Shown: positions 18,953 through 29,819 of the stretch, in pieces | Layout of the letters: each line of letters starts with the position of its first letter | Position numbering within the stretch: position 1 is the stretch's first letter | Assembly: GCF_002551005.1 (NCBI RefSeq) | Contig: NZ_NVOY01000006.1 | Location: 1 to 64,000 of the forward strand | Reading direction: 5' to 3' | From: Bacillus pseudomycoides | GTDB taxonomy: Bacteria; Bacillota; Bacilli; Bacillales; Bacillaceae_G | Length of the DNA stretch: 64,000 nucleotides | Program-made: the position numbers and the translations under genes | Notes under the pieces: model-generated | What the model was told of the DNA's origin: nothing | What the model saw: only the letters and a program-made list of their open reading frames with translations | Database searches by the model: none

Positions 18953-19963
18953 TTACTTTACTTGTTTCTGAGTCACAGAACGCGCTATCATTAATATTTC
19001 TTCTTGTTTCAAATCTTTTGATACAAGCATATACTCCACTCCATTATGTGACCATGTAACAGAATCCTTTGTTAATGCCCCAATAGTGAAACCTAAATCA
19101 ACAGGCTCCCCGCTTACACTTTGCGTCGCAATAGTCGGTGCTACTTTCGCCTTTTCTTGTATTAACGTAAAACTCTTCTTATTACCAGTGTACGTAAGAA
19201 TACTACGTTTTCCGTTATCTGTATTAAACTCTTTCTCTTCTTTTAAAGTCATGCCTTGCGGTGTATCACTTGGATACAACACAGCAAATGGTTTTTCTTG
19301 TTGAGCTGTCGTTTGTATATCTACTTGTGCTCTAGACATATTTTGCTTCGTATCAAATGCACCTTTATCAAATTTCGCATCAAACTTTACCTTTGAAAAA
19401 TCTACTTGCACAAGAACATTTTGATCGTTATCCATCAATTTCACTGAAACAGGCGATAAATCTTTTTTATTAAATGTAATTTGTTGCTTTGGCAACATAT
19501 TTTGATGATGATAGTTTGTTTTTGTTTCAAACACATAATATTTGTCAGTTTTCTTAAACGAACGGTCCTTATCGTTCAAAATATCCCTGACAAGTGATTC
19601 ATATAAATATGCTTGACTGCTATTTTGCGGCCAATCACTTTGAAAGCGAAAACTTTTATTTAAAGATGGAGTAAGAACAAACACACCTTCATCATTTCGT
19701 AAAATAATTTGACTTTGATCTTTCTTTGCGTTTTTTAAGTTCACTCGGTAATACGATGGTTTATTATACCAAACCTCAACATCATACACCTGTGGTTCAT
19801 TCCCCGTTTTAATCGATAGTTTTGCTTCTGCTTGATAGCTTTTCATATCTTTTACTCTTTCATTCAAGTCTTGCACAACATCTTCTTTCTTCTTCTCCAT
19901 GCAACCTGCTAACAGAAAAACGGTCAACAAACCCGCAATAAACAAAAATAGCCGCCTTTTCAT
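18953..19963 (-). CDS. LolA-fold lipoprotein (YdcC-like)
   Basis: A 336-residue predicted lipoprotein: signal peptide KRRLFLFIAGLLTVFLLAGC with lipobox LAGC, cleaved before Cys21. The mature part has a LolA/LolB-like beta-rich pattern (VEVWYNKPSYYRVNL, KQQITFNKKDLSPVSVKLMD) and matches B. subtilis YdcC in size and in position between acpS and alr. YdcC is linked to sporulation; its molecular role is unknown. No other features stand out. Confidence 0.75.
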   Translation of the reverse strand: MKRRLFLFIAGLLTVFLLAGCMEKKKEDVVQDLNERVKDMKSYQAEAKLSIKTGNEPQVYDVEVWYNKPSYYRVNLKNAKKDQSQIILRNDEGVFVLTPSLNKSFRFQSDWPQNSSQAYLYESLVRDILNDKDRSFKKTDKYYVFETKTNYHHQNMLPKQQITFNKKDLSPVSVKLMDNDQNVLVQVDFSKVKFDAKFDKGAFDTKQNMSRAQVDIQTTAQQEKPFAVLYPSDTPQGMTLKEEKEFNTDNGKRSILTYTGNKKSFTLIQEKAKVAPTIATQSVSGEPVDLGFTIGALTKDSVTWSHNGVEYMLVSKDLKQEEILMIARSVTQKQVK

Positions 19964-20056
19964 ACGTTCAGCCCCTTTGTCTCAATAAGTAAGTGGAAGA
20001 AAACATCTTCCTTAACGCTACTCAAATATATGAGACAAAGAGATGAAATATGCAGA

Positions 20057-20416
20057 CTAGCTTGACGAGCTTTCTAAAACAACCTGCGCTACCGCAAACT
20101 CTCGGCTATGGCTAATCGAAAGATGGATCGTATGATTTGTATTGGCAAGTAAAATAGGTTTCCCTCTTCCATCATTCATAATTTCAATATGTAAAAAACT
20201 AACCTCTTTTCCAATTCCAGTACCAAGCGCTTTCGAATACGCTTCTTTCGCCGCAAAGCGCCCTGCAACAAATTCACTACGTCTTTTTCCTTTTAACGCA
20301 CATGCCACTTGGCGCTCGTTTTCCGTTAAAATACGCTCTATAAATTTCGGTTGCGCTTCTATCATCTTTTCAATTCTTTCAATTTCAATAATATCGATTC
20401 CAACTCCTACAATCAT
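20057..20416 (-). CDS. acpS: holo-[acyl-carrier-protein] synthase
   Basis: A 119-residue 4'-phosphopantetheinyl transferase that converts apo-ACP to holo-ACP for fatty acid synthesis. Asp8 in GVGIDIIEIERI and the FAAKEAYSKALGTGIG motif near 56 are the magnesium and CoA-binding residues. The reading frame stays open far upstream through the divergent rhomboid gene, but only the ATG at 20416 fits the family length. Confidence 0.95.
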   Translation of the reverse strand: MIVGVGIDIIEIERIEKMIEAQPKFIERILTENERQVACALKGKRRSEFVAGRFAAKEAYSKALGTGIGKEVSFLHIEIMNDGRGKPILLANTNHTIHLSISHSREFAVAQVVLESSSS

Positions 20417-20504
20417 ATCCTTCCGTTCCTTCCTTCTATTTTCTTTCTCACTTTCATATTGTAAGAATAACAGACAATACGCTAACAGCAAAAGGAGTGT
20501 AAAT

Positions 20505-21068
20505 ATGAATACTCCATTAAAATACTCATTCTCTTCTTTCCCACCGGTTACTACGGCACTACTTTCTATACAACTTGTTTTACTATCATTAGGGAAGCTC
20601 TCTATCGGAATTGCTTGTAACGAGTGTATAGCTGAAGGAGAATGGTGGCGACTCATTTCTTCATTATTTGTTCATACAACATTTTCTCATTTTCTATCCA
20701 ATAGCATCTGCTTCTTTGCGCTTGGGTTTTCATTAGAAAAACAACTGCATAGCATTCGATTTTTATTTGTGTTTCTTACGTCTGGAATTATCGGAAATAT
20801 CGCCTCTTACTTTTTCTTTCCGATCCACTATACTCATACAGGAGCTTCTGGTGCTATTTTCGGACTATTAGGATTACAGCTTTACCTATTCTATATGCAA
20901 TTTCAGCCTACTAGAAGAAAAGAAATTCTTCTCTTTGTTATCATTTTATGTATTCTCCTTGCATTTACATTTCTCGATACAACAACAAATTCAATTAGCC
21001 ACCTAGCCGGATTACTTACAGGAGCTTGTTTAGGACCATTATTCATAAAAAAAACAGATGGTGCATAA
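20505..21068 (+). CDS. rhomboid-family intramembrane serine protease
   Basis: A 187-residue protein with six membrane segments. Catalytic Ser115 lies in GASGAIFG and His166 in SISHLAGLLTG, the rhomboid dyad; HTTFSHFLSNS near 57-67 supplies the conserved loop. Start at 20505 follows AAAGGAG by 8 bp; longer in-frame starts run into acpS. Substrate unknown. Divergent from acpS and convergent with uvsE with only 2 bp between stop codons. Confidence 0.88.
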   Translation: MNTPLKYSFSSFPPVTTALLSIQLVLLSLGKLSIGIACNECIAEGEWWRLISSLFVHTTFSHFLSNSICFFALGFSLEKQLHSIRFLFVFLTSGIIGNIASYFFFPIHYTHTGASGAIFGLLGLQLYLFYMQFQPTRRKEILLFVIILCILLAFTFLDTTTNSISHLAGLLTGACLGPLFIKKTDGA

Positions 21069-21100
21069 GCTTATTTCACCCAAAAGCTTGCACCATCTAT
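21048..21100 (-). terminator. terminator embedded in the ends of rhomboid and uvsE genes
   Basis: GATGGTGCA/TGCACCATC arms (inner AAGCTT/AAGCTT) span both stop codons, with an eight-T run on the minus strand, so uvsE ends inside the rhomboid coding sequence. Confidence 0.65.
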
Positions 21101-22033
21101 CATCTCCAATCCCACCTTACCTGCCATATCCCTCATCAACTGCAAGAGCGCTTCATCTTTTTGTTTCGCCTCTATCATACAGTGTATTTCCGGAACACTT
21201 CCTTTTATGTGTCGCAAAAAAGAAACGAAAGAATCAGAATCAATAAAATCGGCATGCGCCCGCGGATTCTTCCCTTCTCGCGGACTCGAAATATGCATTT
21301 TAATCGGCAAAGGGGATTGCTCCCACGTTTGCACAACACGTTCCCAGTGAATTTCCCATTCTTCTAAATCATGATTCATCATATGATGATGCAAGTCAAA
21401 AACGACGGGAATCCCAAGTTTTTCTCCTAAGTACAACGCCTCTTTTAAAGAAAATGTTGTGTCATCATTTTCTAACATAATCATCTTTTGAATCCCCACT
21501 GGAACAAGCGACCAATTTTCAATAAATTGTTCTAACGCTTGTTCTTTATTCCCGTATGCACCGCCAACATGTAAAACACAACGATGCGTTCTATCAATCC
21601 CCATTCCCTGCAGCAACTTCCCATGCATTTGCAATGTTTTCAGCGACTGCTTTAAAATAGCTGGATGCAATGAATTCAAAACAACAAAATGATCTGGATG
21701 AAAGTCAATTCGCATCTCTTTTCGTTTCGCATATTCTCCAATTTTCCGTAAATTTTCTCGCAAAGGTTTTATATGATCCCACTCTAACAACGCCTCATGG
21801 TTTGCTAGAGGAATTAATTTCGAACTTAAGCGAAAAAATGAGATGTCATGTCCATCGTTATGCTTTAACAACCGTAGACAATTCTCTAAATTAGAGTTAG
21901 AAATCCTCTCCAATTTCCTAATCGCCGCCTCTCGGTCTTGTATTCGCTGAAACTGCGCATACGTCATTGTTTGTGAAGGAGAAGCATTCTTTACATGCAC
22001 ACTCATCGCAACATATCCAAGTTTTACAAGCAT
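21071..22033 (-). CDS. uvsE: UV DNA damage endonuclease UvsE
   Basis: A 320-residue TIM-barrel endonuclease (UVDE family) that nicks DNA 5' of UV photoproducts and starts alternative excision repair. Seen: LVKLGYVAMSVHV start, family region LENCLRLLKHNDGHDISFFRLSSKLIPLANHE (broken here into NDGHDISFFR and SSKLIPL), metal-ligand segments HPDHFVVLNS, LHVGG and VFDLHHHMMNHD. Length matches the family. Confidence 0.92.
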   Translation of the reverse strand: MLVKLGYVAMSVHVKNASPSQTMTYAQFQRIQDREAAIRKLERISNSNLENCLRLLKHNDGHDISFFRLSSKLIPLANHEALLEWDHIKPLRENLRKIGEYAKRKEMRIDFHPDHFVVLNSLHPAILKQSLKTLQMHGKLLQGMGIDRTHRCVLHVGGAYGNKEQALEQFIENWSLVPVGIQKMIMLENDDTTFSLKEALYLGEKLGIPVVFDLHHHMMNHDLEEWEIHWERVVQTWEQSPLPIKMHISSPREGKNPRAHADFIDSDSFVSFLRHIKGSVPEIHCMIEAKQKDEALLQLMRDMAGKVGLEMIDGASFWVK

Positions 22034-22090
22034 CCCATCCCCTTCCTTCCAAATACAAGTTTCTACGTAGTATACCCAAATCCAAAAACA

Positions 22091-22119
22091 AAAAAGACAG
22101 CCTTTGAAAAAGACTGTCT
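22091..22119 (-). terminator. terminator of cshA
   Basis: GACAGTCTTTTTCAAAGGCTGTC hairpin (arms GACAGTC/GGCTGTC) and TTTTTTG on the minus strand. Confidence 0.8.
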
Positions 22120-22132
22120 CTCTTCTATAAGT

Positions 22133-23686
22133 TTAATTAGATTGTGGTTTACGGCCTGTATGCTTTCTTTCTCCGCCGCGCCCTCTAGGAGCTCCAGAAC
22201 GACCTTCGCGTCCTTGACCTTCTCCTTTACGACCACCACGATTACGGTTGCCATCACGGTTACGGCCACCTTCACGATTACGGTTGCCTTCGCGGTTACC
22301 ATCACGATAACCACCTCTTCCATTTCCGTTTCCGCTGCCGTTTCTCTTTCTAGAACGATCTTTTGAAACTACCGGCGGTTCTGATGTTAAAGAAACTGGC
22401 GTTGCGTCCGGCTCTTTTGTCATCATTTTTAAAGCAGCTGCTACAACCGCTACAGAATCATGCTCTTCTAATAACTCTTCCGCAATACGTTTGTAGTATG
22501 ATAAGTTTTCACTTTCAATCGTACTTTGAAGTTTTTCAGCAATCAAACGTTGTTGTCCTTCTAAAGCTTCATCTAATGTTGGTGGATTCATACGATCCAT
22601 TTTACGTTTTGTTGTACGCTCAATATTCTTTAATTGTCCTGTTTCACGCGGTGTTACAAACAGCATCGCAAGACCTGTTTTACCTGCACGACCTGTACGA
22701 CCAATACGGTGTACGTATGATTCAGGGTCTTGTGGGATATCAAAGTTATATACGTGTGTTACACCTGAAATATCAAGGCCACGTGCTGCTACATCTGTCG
22801 CAACAAGAACTTCGATTGAACCTTCTTTAAATTTACGTAATACAGAAAGACGCTTCGCTTGTGTTAAATCACCATGAATTCCTTCTGCTGCATAGCCACG
22901 TAAGTTTAATGCTTCTGATAATTCATCAACACGGCGCTTTGTACGACCGAATACGATTGCAAGCTCTGGAGATTGAATATCTAATAAACGTGTTAACACG
23001 TCAAATTTCTTTTTCTCTTGCACTTCTACATAGAACTGCTGAATGTTTGGCATAGTTACTTCTTTTGCTTTAACCTTAATATGTTTAGGTTCGCTCATGA
23101 AGCGTTCCGCAATGCGACGGATTGGGTCTGGCATTGTTGCTGAGAATAATAATGTTTGGTGTGTTTCAGGCACATCTGTTAAAATCGCTTCAATATCTTC
23201 AATGAAGCCCATATTTAACATTTCATCTGCTTCATCAAGAACAACTGTCTCTACGTTTTGCAGACGAAGTGTTTTACGTTTAATATGATCTAAAATACGT
23301 CCTGGTGTACCCACAATAATGTGTGGACCTTTTTTCAACGCACGAATTTGACGGTTAATATCTTGACCGCCATAGATTGGTAAAATGCGCACACGCTTAT
23401 GTTGACCAATTTTGTATAGCTCTTCACCTACTTGAATTGCTAATTCACGAGTTGGCGCGATAACGATACCTTGAACTGTATCTTGGCGTGTATTTACTTT
23501 TTCTAATAGTGGTAATCCAAATGCAGCTGTTTTCCCTGTACCCGTTTGAGCTTGACCAATGATGTCTACACCTTGTAAGGCTACTGGAATTGTTTCTGCC
23601 TGAATTGGTGTTGCCTCTTCAAACCCCATGCTTTCAACAGACTGTAACAAAGAATTGCTTAATCCTAACTCTCGAAATGTTGTCAA
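22133..23686 (-). CDS. cshA: DEAD-box RNA helicase CshA
   Basis: A 517-residue ATP-dependent RNA helicase associated with cold adaptation, RNA decay and ribosome assembly. Q motif near residues 4-29, AQTGTGKT at 46-53, PTRELA near 79, DEAD at 151-154, SAT at 182-184 and HRIGRTGR near 325 are intact. The C-terminal 80 residues are Arg/Gly/Asn-rich with repeated [10 protein letters not shown]-like units, an RNA-binding tail. Upstream of it is a 580-bp gap with its promoter region. Confidence 0.95.
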   Translation of the reverse strand: MTTFRELGLSNSLLQSVESMGFEEATPIQAETIPVALQGVDIIGQAQTGTGKTAAFGLPLLEKVNTRQDTVQGIVIAPTRELAIQVGEELYKIGQHKRVRILPIYGGQDINRQIRALKKGPHIIVGTPGRILDHIKRKTLRLQNVETVVLDEADEMLNMGFIEDIEAILTDVPETHQTLLFSATMPDPIRRIAERFMSEPKHIKVKAKEVTMPNIQQFYVEVQEKKKFDVLTRLLDIQSPELAIVFGRTKRRVDELSEALNLRGYAAEGIHGDLTQAKRLSVLRKFKEGSIEVLVATDVAARGLDISGVTHVYNFDIPQDPESYVHRIGRTGRAGKTGLAMLFVTPRETGQLKNIERTTKRKMDRMNPPTLDEALEGQQRLIAEKLQSTIESENLSYYKRIAEELLEEHDSVAVVAAALKMMTKEPDATPVSLTSEPPVVSKDRSRKRNGSGNGNGRGGYRDGNREGNRNREGGRNRDGNRNRGGRKGEGQGREGRSGAPRGRGGERKHTGRKPQSN

Positions 23687-23911
23687 TTTTACTTCTCCTT
23701 TTCTATCTAAAATAGCCCAGATTATTCCTTCTTCTCATATTCACAGGATATTCAAGTAAGGTTGGGCTAAGTCTTCTTCAGACAAAATGCGTTATCAGCG
23801 CAAGATCGCCTGACAATTATAATAAAACTAGCTTTTGAAAAATGAATGTAACAAGTATACGCACTTTAAACATCCAAACGTAAAGCTAGACAAAAGTAGT
23901 CCCGAGACAAA

Positions 23912-23960
23912 TTTATCCCGCTATTCTTGGGCAGTAAAGCCCCAACTTCAAGCAATTATA
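23912..23960. repeat. bcr1-like repeat, left-end remnant
   Basis: TTTATCCCGC...GGGCAGTAAAGCCCCAACTTCAAG matches the left third of the 57231-57381 element; the right end is missing. The rest of the gap 23687-24268 holds only the terminator below and no gene. Confidence 0.55.
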
Positions 23961-24000
23961 ACTTTTAAATGGCAGGAGTAATTATCCTAGCTATTCATTC

Positions 24001-24033
24001 AAAAAAGACATTTTCCGTGTTCGTGGAAAATGC
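24001..24033 (-). terminator. terminator downstream of murF
   Basis: CATTTTCC/GGAAAATG stem followed by TCTTTTTTG on the minus strand. It is 235 bp beyond murF, the nearest gene reading into it. Confidence 0.65.
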
Positions 24034-24268
24034 CCTTTCCCTTATGTTCACATATATAAACGGGCCTACATTTATCACAAAAATACTCTACAACGTTATT
24101 ACACCCTATCAATTATATGTTTTGTATGTGTAAAAAGCAAACCCAACTCTCCCCATATTTTATATATGAACTTTTCCATCTTCATCCTAGATTTTGAATC
24201 CCTTCATTGTAAGGGGTTCCAGTAATCAATTAATAGAGTAAATCATATGCAAAGGCAACAAAACCCCA

Positions 24269-25645
24269 TTACTTTATCATCGTAATAATTTCCTCTAACT
24301 TCATGCCACGAGATGCTTTTACTAATACAACGTCTTTCACATCAACGACTTCTTTCAAATCTTTAACGAGTTCTTCTTTATTGTCATAAGCCTTTACTCG
24401 CTCATTAGGAAAATTAATTTTTGCGCCTTCTGCCATTTGTTCCCCAAGCGTACCGTACGTAAACACATATGCAATACGGGCTGGATCAATTAGTTTTCCA
24501 ACTTCATAATGAAATTGCACTTCTTGGTCACCAAGCTCCAACATATCGCCAAGAACGAGAATTTTTTTAGAAAATCCATTTAATTCATTCATTAAATGGA
24601 ACGCTGCTTCCATCGCTGTTGGACTCGCGTTATATGCATCATTAATAATTGTTAACCCAGCATCCGTTTTTACAACTTCCATACGCATGCCTGTCATTTT
24701 CAAATTCACTAAACCTTGTTTCATTTCTTCCCACGTTACGCCAAAGAACTCAGCAATCGCCATTGATGCTAATGCGTTATATACATTATGTTTCCCAAGA
24801 ACGGGCAAATAAAATACTACATCCTGCGCTTGATTCATTTTAAATTGTGTACCTGTTGCTTCCAATTTCACAGAAATTGGGTAGTAATCATTTGCTCTTG
24901 CATCACCGAATGTAATTGTCTTTGCTGATAAATCCATGCCTGGTACACGTGTAGTTAGCAATGGCTCATCTCCGTTATAAACAAATACGCCATTATCTTG
25001 TAAACCTGTCACAATTTCTAACTTCGCTTCAGCAATTGCATCACGAGAGCCTAAATCCATTAAATGTGCTTCTCCAATATTTGTGATAATCGCTGCATCA
25101 GGACGAGCAAGCTTTGACAAAAATTCAATTTCACCACGGCTCGACATACCCATTTCTAATACAGCTATTTCTGTATCTTCTTCTAAATTCAAAATGGTCA
25201 ACGGAAGTCCGATATGATTATTGAAATTCCCTTCTGTTTTTTGCACTTTAAATTTTGTTCCAAGTAAACTTGTCACAATATCTTTCGTTGATGTTTTTCC
25301 GTTACTTCCTGTTACACCAACTACTTTCACATTTAACTGATCACGATAGTTTTTCGCTAATGTCTGCAATGCTTGTAATGTGTCTTCTACAAAAATAACT
25401 GGTACATTTTCTGGCGGGTTGGCTACACCTTTTTTCCATAGCGTTGCAACAGCACCATTTTCGATCGCTTTCCTCGCAAAAGTATGACCATCAAAACGTT
25501 CTCCTTGAATTGGAACATATAAATTTCCTTTTTCAATCTTTCTTGTATCAATGGAAACACCTTTTATCGCTACATCATGCCACTGCTCTGCTAAACTAGT
25601 TCCACATACCATTTGCTCAACTTGCTTCGCTGTTCGTTGTATCAT
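24269..25645 (-). CDS. murF: UDP-N-acetylmuramoyl-tripeptide--D-alanyl-D-alanine ligase
   Basis: Adds D-Ala-D-Ala to the muramoyl tripeptide, completing the cytoplasmic peptidoglycan precursor. The 458-residue Mur ligase shows the ATP site GVTGSNGKTSTKD near 108, NNHIGLPLT, and the C-terminal YNASPTAMEAA. The ATG at 25645 follows AAGGAG by 10 bp; an upstream start adds 10 residues without support. ddl, whose product it consumes, lies 61 bp upstream on the same strand. Confidence 0.95.
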   Translation of the reverse strand: MIQRTAKQVEQMVCGTSLAEQWHDVAIKGVSIDTRKIEKGNLYVPIQGERFDGHTFARKAIENGAVATLWKKGVANPPENVPVIFVEDTLQALQTLAKNYRDQLNVKVVGVTGSNGKTSTKDIVTSLLGTKFKVQKTEGNFNNHIGLPLTILNLEEDTEIAVLEMGMSSRGEIEFLSKLARPDAAIITNIGEAHLMDLGSRDAIAEAKLEIVTGLQDNGVFVYNGDEPLLTTRVPGMDLSAKTITFGDARANDYYPISVKLEATGTQFKMNQAQDVVFYLPVLGKHNVYNALASMAIAEFFGVTWEEMKQGLVNLKMTGMRMEVVKTDAGLTIINDAYNASPTAMEAAFHLMNELNGFSKKILVLGDMLELGDQEVQFHYEVGKLIDPARIAYVFTYGTLGEQMAEGAKINFPNERVKAYDNKEELVKDLKEVVDVKDVVLVKASRGMKLEEIITMIK

Positions 25646-25706
25646 ACAAAAACACTCCTTACAAGGAAGAAACACTATTCATTTGAATAGTGCTTCTCCT
25701 TTCTTG

Positions 25707-26792
25707 TTAGATTGTATATTTAATTTTTTGTTTTTCTTCATGACGTTCAATCGCTAAGCGCACTAGTTCTTGAATAAGCTCTGGATACGCCAACTCTGTA
25801 TTTTCCCATAACAGCGGGAACATACTAAACGGCGTGAATCCTGGCATTGTATTTACTTCATTAATAAATACATCACCATCTTTCGTTAAGAAGAAATCTG
25901 CTCGCGTTAATCCCGCACCGTCTAAAGATTGGAATGCACGAATCGCATACTCTTTAATCTTCTCATATTCCGCTTCCTTAATTTCAGCAGGAATAACCAT
26001 CGCTGTATCGCCATCAATGTATTTTGATTTATAATCATAGAATTCTTTTTTAGCTACGATTTCACCTACAACCGAACATTTCGGTTCATCATTTCCTAAT
26101 ACACCAACTTCCACTTCACGACCAACAATATTCTCTTCTACGATGATTTTACGATCGAATTGGAACGCTTCTGCAAATGCACTCTCTAACTCAGCACGAT
26201 TTTTACATTTATTAATTCCAACGCTCGAACCAAGATTTGCTGGTTTCACGAAACATGGATAGCCTAATGTTTCTTCCACTTTTTCATACGCTTCTGTGCG
26301 ATTTTTCTCCCAAACACTGCGAATGAACGAAACATATTTTGCTTGCGGTAAGCCCGCTTCTGCAAAAATATTTTTCATAACAACTTTATCCATACCAGCA
26401 GCCGATGCTAATACACCGTTCCCTACATATGGAATATTCATAAGTTCTAACAAACCTTGTACGGTTCCATCTTCACCATTTGGCCCATGTAATAACGGGA
26501 AAATTACATCGATGGCATTCTCTTTATCAGAAGCTGACATCGGGATAATCTCTGAACTTAATGATAAAGGAGAAATTGCGTTCTCTTCTCCGTTCAGTTG
26601 CAACGCTTGAACGCTGTTTACTTCACCTTCAATACGCTCACCGCGAACCCATTGTCCTTGTTCAGTAATATAAATTGGATGAACCTCAAATTTTTCTTGA
26701 TCTAACGCTTTACTAACAGCAAGAGCCGTTTGTAAAGAAACTTGATGCTCCGCTGATTTTCCACCATATAATAAACCTAATTTAATTTTCAT
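25707..26792 (-). CDS. ddl: D-alanine--D-alanine ligase
   Basis: Makes the D-Ala-D-Ala dipeptide for MurF. The 361-residue ATP-grasp enzyme has [13 protein letters not shown] at the N-terminus, [16 protein letters not shown] near 92, [10 protein letters not shown] near 185 and the metal-binding [12 protein letters not shown] near 315. It forms an operon with murF. Because alr is broken nearby, its D-Ala supply must come from another racemase elsewhere in the genome. Confidence 0.95.
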   Translation of the reverse strand: MKIKLGLLYGGKSAEHQVSLQTALAVSKALDQEKFEVHPIYITEQGQWVRGERIEGEVNSVQALQLNGEENAISPLSLSSEIIPMSASDKENAIDVIFPLLHGPNGEDGTVQGLLELMNIPYVGNGVLASAAGMDKVVMKNIFAEAGLPQAKYVSFIRSVWEKNRTEAYEKVEETLGYPCFVKPANLGSSVGINKCKNRAELESAFAEAFQFDRKIIVEENIVGREVEVGVLGNDEPKCSVVGEIVAKKEFYDYKSKYIDGDTAMVIPAEIKEAEYEKIKEYAIRAFQSLDGAGLTRADFFLTKDGDVFINEVNTMPGFTPFSMFPLLWENTELAYPELIQELVRLAIERHEEKQKIKYTI

Positions 26793-26981
26793 AATGAAAT
26801 CACCCTAATCGTTTGTTTTCATTTTTCTATTGTAGCACTTTTTAAGAAAATAGATAGTTCCTATTTTCGTAAAAGGTGAAACTGTCCACAAATAGTAAGA
26901 TAGCCGCGTCGACATAACAATTTTTCTAGTTATATACCTAATAATATGAGAAAAAGCATCTATTTGTGTATAATGAAAACC

Positions 26982-28256
26982 TTATGACGTTTGCTTTACC
27001 ATGTTGTCTTTTTGTCTTTGCTCTACAAGTCGATCTAATGATATGTAAACAAGTCCTGCTATCACACATCCGATTCCTAAAATCGTAAATAAAACGTGAC
27101 CTAACAAACGATCGAGTAAAAATCCTGCAAGCAGAGGACCGAACGCACTACCTGTAATCCACTGTAAGCTAGCCGCTCCCATATACGTCCCTCGCAGGTG
27201 CTCTGGTGCTAAATTTGCTACAAACGTCATTTGGACAGGAGACATAACCATTTCTCCTAACGTATAAATCGCATATACAATTAATAGCGTAACAAAAACT
27301 ACAGTAGCATTTGTTCCCATTTCACCAAACCATTTCGGAAGCCATCCAATCGCAAGAAGACCGATACCAAATAACCAAGCACCATATAGCATCGTTTTTC
27401 CTACTGGTTTATCTGTCGCCCATTTCGAAATTTGAAATTGAAACAAAACCACCAAAAGTCCATTCATAGCCATTAAATAAGGATACGGATTATTCATTCC
27501 AAATATATCTTTCATTTCATTATCAAAATGAAGAGGAAGCATGCCTTCTGTTTGCGAAAATCCCATCGAAATAACAATTCCGGCTAATATATAAATGAGT
27601 AAAATTTTATCTTGGAACACAACTTTCCATACAGATTGTTTCGTCTCTCCTTCCTTATTCATTTGTGTTATTGCACCTTTTGGCATTGTCTCTTGAATAA
27701 GTAGTAAAACGAGTAATGCATAAAATAGCATAGAAGATGACGCAATCATAAAAATAACCGTTTTAGAAAGCAACGCAACTGAAGCACCTAGAATCGGCCC
27801 AATTGCCGCTCCGATATTATGCCCCATTCGCAGCAAACCGTATGCTTCTGTTCTCTTTTCAGGTTCTGTTACATCAGCTACCATCGCAGAAGCTGCTGGA
27901 TGGAACAACGAATTACTAAGTCCTAAACAAACGGATAGAATAGCATATGGAATAAACCCATCTATAAATAAGAACCCCAGCATTAAAATCGCATTGCTAG
28001 CCATTGAAAATATCATAATTGGCTTTCTTCCATAAATATCGGCAATTCGGCCACCTATAAGAGAACCAAAACTTGCCGCAATTGGAGACAGCGCCATAAT
28101 AATTCCCACTTGTAGCAGTGAATCTACTTTATCTTTTAAATATAATGCAAAAAATGGCATTAACATCATCATTGCAATTCCATTTAACGTTTCTCCAATA
28201 AATCGAATCCAAACATTACGATCCATCTGCTTTAATTCTTGCCATGTTTTCTTCAT
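26982..28256 (-). CDS. MFS transporter (drug-efflux type)
   Basis: A 424-residue protein with 12 predicted membrane segments of the major facilitator superfamily. Motif A-like GGRIADIYGRKP is present near residue 68 and a proton-antiporter-like RMGHNIGAAIGPILGA near 143, pointing to drug:H+ antiport. Substrate cannot be read. It stands alone between ddl and an amino acid permease. Confidence 0.8.
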   Translation of the reverse strand: MKKTWQELKQMDRNVWIRFIGETLNGIAMMMLMPFFALYLKDKVDSLLQVGIIMALSPIAASFGSLIGGRIADIYGRKPIMIFSMASNAILMLGFLFIDGFIPYAILSVCLGLSNSLFHPAASAMVADVTEPEKRTEAYGLLRMGHNIGAAIGPILGASVALLSKTVIFMIASSSMLFYALLVLLLIQETMPKGAITQMNKEGETKQSVWKVVFQDKILLIYILAGIVISMGFSQTEGMLPLHFDNEMKDIFGMNNPYPYLMAMNGLLVVLFQFQISKWATDKPVGKTMLYGAWLFGIGLLAIGWLPKWFGEMGTNATVVFVTLLIVYAIYTLGEMVMSPVQMTFVANLAPEHLRGTYMGAASLQWITGSAFGPLLAGFLLDRLLGHVLFTILGIGCVIAGLVYISLDRLVEQRQKDNMVKQTS

Positions 28257-28367
28257 ATTCCCCCTCCTTTTCCCTCACTACTTTTAACCAATAAACACCT
28301 GAAATTTTACTTTAGCGACCAATTTTCATCTTATATCATTTTTAGAAAAATGTAAATTTTCAAAAAT

Positions 28368-28397
28368 AAAAAGCCGTTCTTTTTCTACGAACGGCTT
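28368..28397 (-). terminator. terminator of the amino acid permease gene
   Basis: AAGCCGTTC/GAACGGCTT stem, then TTTTTATTTTTG on the minus strand. Confidence 0.82.
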
Positions 28398-28403
28398 TCA
28401 ACT

Positions 28404-29819
28404 TTATAGAATCACGGTTTTTTTATTATCTGCTTCTTTGTGTAACGCACTATTCTTTCTACTATATAAGAAATAGACCGCTATTCCAATTACCATCCAA
28501 ATTCCAAAGCTCTTCCATGTAATTGCCGGTAATTGAAGCATTAAATATAAACAGAAAATTACTGTTAATGCTGGTAAAACCGGCACAAGCGGTGCTTTAA
28601 ATGCACGAGGTAAATCCGGATGTGTTTTGCGCATTATAATAACCGCAACTGCTACAAGTGCGAACGCAGATAGAGTTCCGATATTTACAAGGTGAGCTAA
28701 CACACTTAAGTCAACAAGTCCTGAAATAAGCGCTGCTACAATACCTGTTATCCACGTATTTAAAAACGGTGTTTTAAACTTCGGATGTACTTTCGCAAAA
28801 CGGTTCGGTAATAAACCGTCACGACTCATTGCATACGACACTCGGACTTGACCATACATCATAACTAACATAACAGTTGTAATCCCTGTAATAGCGCCTA
28901 CTGAAATAATGCCTGCTAAACCATCTTGTCCAATAAATTGAAGTGCAAATGCTACTGGATCTGATATATTTAATTGTCCATACGGTACAATACCTGTCAA
29001 AATAAGCGAAACAGCGATGTACAAAACGGTACAAATTAATAACGATGCTATAATACCAATCGGTAAATCACGCTGCGGACGTTTTACTTCTTCCGCCGCT
29101 GTTGAAACAGCATCAAAACCAATAAAAGCAAAGAATACTGTCGCTGCACCTACCATTACGCCATCAAAACCAAACGGCATAAATGGTGTCCAGTTTTCTG
29201 GTTTTACATACTTAAACCCAGCAAAGATGAACAATAGTACAACAGCTAATTTAATAAATACCATAATATTATTTACGCGGGCACTTTCACGAACACCTCG
29301 TGATAAAAGAATCGTCATAATTAAAATAATACAAACAGCTGGTAAATCAATAATTCCACCTTTTCCTGCCCCAGGAGCAGAAGCTAAAATCGTTGGAATT
29401 TGAATTCCAAACCCCTTTAATAAAGACTGAAAGTAAGCAGACCATCCATTAGCAACAGCTGATGTTGCTAATAAGTACTCAAGCATTAAATCCCATCCAA
29501 TTAAAAAGGCAAACACTTCTCCCATCGTTGCGTATGTATACGTATACACACTACCAGATACCGGTACGCTAGAAGCAAATTCTGCATAGCAAAAGGCAGC
29601 AAAGGCACAAGCTAGCGCGGCTAATGCAAAAGATAAAATAATAGCAGGTCCAGAATGTTTCGCAGCAACTACCCCAGTCAAGACGAAAATACCCGTCCCA
29701 ACAATTGCCCCTACCCCTAACATCGTTAAATCTAACGCTCCTAATGTTCGATCTAATTTCTTCTGACTTCCCTCTTGCAACAGTTGTGTAATCGGCTTTT
29801 TTTGAAAGATTTGCTTCAT
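28404..29819 (-). CDS. amino acid permease (APC superfamily, cationic amino acid transporter type)
   Basis: A 471-residue permease with 12 membrane segments. The first helix GALDLTMLGVGAIVGTGIFVLTG and the FAFIGFDAVSTAAEEVKRPQRDLP loop near 225 are typical of the bacterial CAT/YfnA branch of the APC superfamily. Start at 29819 sits 6 bp after GAGGTG; the GTG at 29828 is part of that region. No T-box or riboswitch was seen in the roughly 300-bp upstream gap, so regulation is unclear. Confidence 0.8.
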   Translation of the reverse strand: MKQIFQKKPITQLLQEGSQKKLDRTLGALDLTMLGVGAIVGTGIFVLTGVVAAKHSGPAIILSFALAALACAFAAFCYAEFASSVPVSGSVYTYTYATMGEVFAFLIGWDLMLEYLLATSAVANGWSAYFQSLLKGFGIQIPTILASAPGAGKGGIIDLPAVCIILIMTILLSRGVRESARVNNIMVFIKLAVVLLFIFAGFKYVKPENWTPFMPFGFDGVMVGAATVFFAFIGFDAVSTAAEEVKRPQRDLPIGIIASLLICTVLYIAVSLILTGIVPYGQLNISDPVAFALQFIGQDGLAGIISVGAITGITTVMLVMMYGQVRVSYAMSRDGLLPNRFAKVHPKFKTPFLNTWITGIVAALISGLVDLSVLAHLVNIGTLSAFALVAVAVIIMRKTHPDLPRAFKAPLVPVLPALTVIFCLYLMLQLPAITWKSFGIWMVIGIAVYFLYSRKNSALHKEADNKKTVIL